Origin: Penicillium oxalicum
Taxonomy: Eukaryota; Ascomycota; Eurotiomycetes; Eurotiales; Aspergillaceae
NCBI RefSeq assembly: GCF_001723175.1
Contig: NC_064650.1
Location: 1,426,001-1,490,000, forward strand
Length of the DNA stretch: 64,000 bases
Reading direction: 5' to 3'
The translations under genes and the position numbers were made by a program. Position 1 is the stretch's first letter. The number at the start of each line of letters is the position of its first letter. Shown piece after piece: positions 62,938 to 64,000 of the stretch. The notes below the pieces were generated by a model, which saw only the letters and a list, made by a program, of their open reading frames with translations, did not search any database and had not been told where the DNA came from.

Positions 62938-64000
62938 CTTGACGGCTGATTCGGGTGAATACGATTGATGAGAGAGAGAGAGTGTGTGTGAAGTGCTCTT
63001 GAAGATGGTTTCTTCTTCAACATTGGAACGGGGATTCTCAACCTTTAAATGTCTGTTCAAGTGCCCAGAGTGACTCTAGATGGGACTTTCTCATTTTACC
63101 CTGAAGATGGATGTTTCTTGAAAGTGCAATATGATGGAGGCACAACATTGGTGGGTACTCCACAGAGGTGAGATTAATGTGGCACCACCATAATCAAGCT
63201 AGTCCCTAACGTAGATTGAGCAATAGGTAGAAAGGGATTAAAATCATTCCCCGAATTCAGAAAGTACGGTTTTGTCTCTCCCCTTTCATACCCGTGCAGC
63301 AAATCTGGTCATCCAGACGGCATCCCCAAATGTTGAACCGATTCAGGCAGATCTTCCAAGTGACGGGCCCTTGACGAGTCAAATTGTTCCATCAATTGAG
63401 TTGTAAGAAGACCTCTGGACTGCGTTCATACGTCAAACCGTGCACAATTGGCAAAGTCAAATTTCCTCTGACTGATTACCAGATATTCGGCTAAAAGTAG
63501 CGTCGGACCCTGTTCCTGAACCGGATTCCAATGGACCCTGAAACAAAGTGGAGTGTGCCCTATCGACGAAGATGGCAATTCTCCGTCGAACGCCATCTGG
63601 GCTTCGTGCTTCCAGATCATAGTGGCCTCTTCGATGTGAACTTTAACTCCACCGCTCATCCTGAGATCTGACAGTTCGTCCAGCCTAATGTTCTTCGGTC
63701 TCCATCCGGACCCTTGTCTTGTACAACTGAAACGGAGCACCCCCCACGGTTGATGATTATCATGTCTCTTTCTGGAAGCGCGGACGGAAGAGCGCTTCCG
63801 AAGGCCGACCACAAAACTGCCGATGATTTACCGATCACTAATTGGGTGGAAGAATGGCGAGTGATCACTCAAGTTCCTTTACGAAGGGTCGAGAAAGTCC
63901 ATGAAGAAGATTTTGAGGTGATGCCCCACTCGGTCACATAACTCCATTCCATAAGGCTTTGCCCGAAGATTGACTCATGATCGTGTTGGAGCAAACAGAT
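62938..64000. other. Upstream region of the xylanase gene and window end
   Basis: About 1.06 kb. GGCTAAA at 63489-63495, about 550 bp upstream, matches the binding consensus of the xylanase activator XlnR; a 7-mer match alone is weak. A minus-strand frame of 128 codons (63426-63812) contains plausible stretches (HIEEATMIWKHEAQMAFDGE) but no known domain, and overlaps the promoter. It could be the 3' end of a gene that begins to the right of the window. Confidence 0.35.
63489..63495 (+). promoter_or_regulatory. Possible XlnR site upstream of xylanase
   Basis: GGCTAAA is the known XlnR consensus in Aspergillus. It is the only copy noticed in the region, 550 bp from the start codon. Chance occurrence is likely enough that this is a suggestion only. 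Confidence 0.25.

Noticed and set aside
63426..63812. 128-codon minus-strand frame at the right end
   Set aside because: No recognisable domain and no clear ATG context; kept only as a remark because it might be the 3' part of a gene outside the window.

Overview
The window is nuclear DNA of a filamentous ascomycete, most likely of the order Eurotiales (Aspergillus/Penicillium type). Genes lie on both strands without operons. Most are split by introns of about 45-150 bp with GT...AG ends. The protein families (KDM5-type Jumonji demethylase, Cyk3, HDA1-complex subunit, wA/pksP-type polyketide synthase) are those of that group. Exon coordinates below were worked out by hand from splice signals, reading frame and protein-family continuity; total coding lengths were checked for divisibility by three.

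Layout. 1-8.6 kb: 3' end of a thymidylate kinase gene, SLX1 structure-specific nuclease (-), and a 1714-aa KDM5/Lid2-type histone H3K4 demethylase (+). 9.3-15 kb: a PLP enzyme of the ACC deaminase/D-cysteine desulfhydrase family (-), a short-chain dehydrogenase (+), and a PPX1-type exopolyphosphatase (+) whose reading frame breaks exactly at its DHH catalytic motif. 15.5-19.5 kb: cytokinesis protein Cyk3 (-). 20.8-33 kb: a pigment locus with a secreted Abr1-like multicopper oxidase and a five-exon non-reducing polyketide synthase (SAT-KS-AT-PT-ACP-ACP-TE) of the conidial-pigment wA/pksP/alb1 type, separated by a long non-coding stretch. 34.2-38.5 kb: an HDA1-complex coiled-coil subunit (-) and a flavin-containing monooxygenase (-). 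39.6-43.7 kb: a very acidic POT1/Cdc13-like telomere protein (+). 43.9-48.9 kb: two NAD-metabolism genes in head-to-head orientation, a peroxisomal NADH pyrophosphatase (Nudix, NPY1 type, -) and glutamine-dependent NAD synthetase (QNS1, +, 16 exons including a 4-nt micro-exon). 49.3-52.9 kb: a conserved fungal protein of unknown function with an in-frame stop or unrecognised intron (-) and a questin-oxidase/AflY-like protein (-). 54.6-58.4 kb: TFIIH helicase XPB/Ssl2 (-) and a small single-membrane-span protein (+). 58.4-64 kb: a gene-poor tail with a probable pseudogene and a secreted GH11 xylanase (-).

Functional themes: genome maintenance and chromatin (SLX1, KDM5, HDA3-like, POT1/Cdc13-like, XPB), spore pigment (PKS + multicopper oxidase), NAD turnover, and one plant-wall-degrading enzyme. 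No prokaryotic features, CRISPR arrays, intact transposons or convincing tRNA genes were seen. The observations most worth checking are the 4-nt micro-exon in the NAD synthetase gene, the shared promoter of the two NAD genes, and the frameshift in the exopolyphosphatase.
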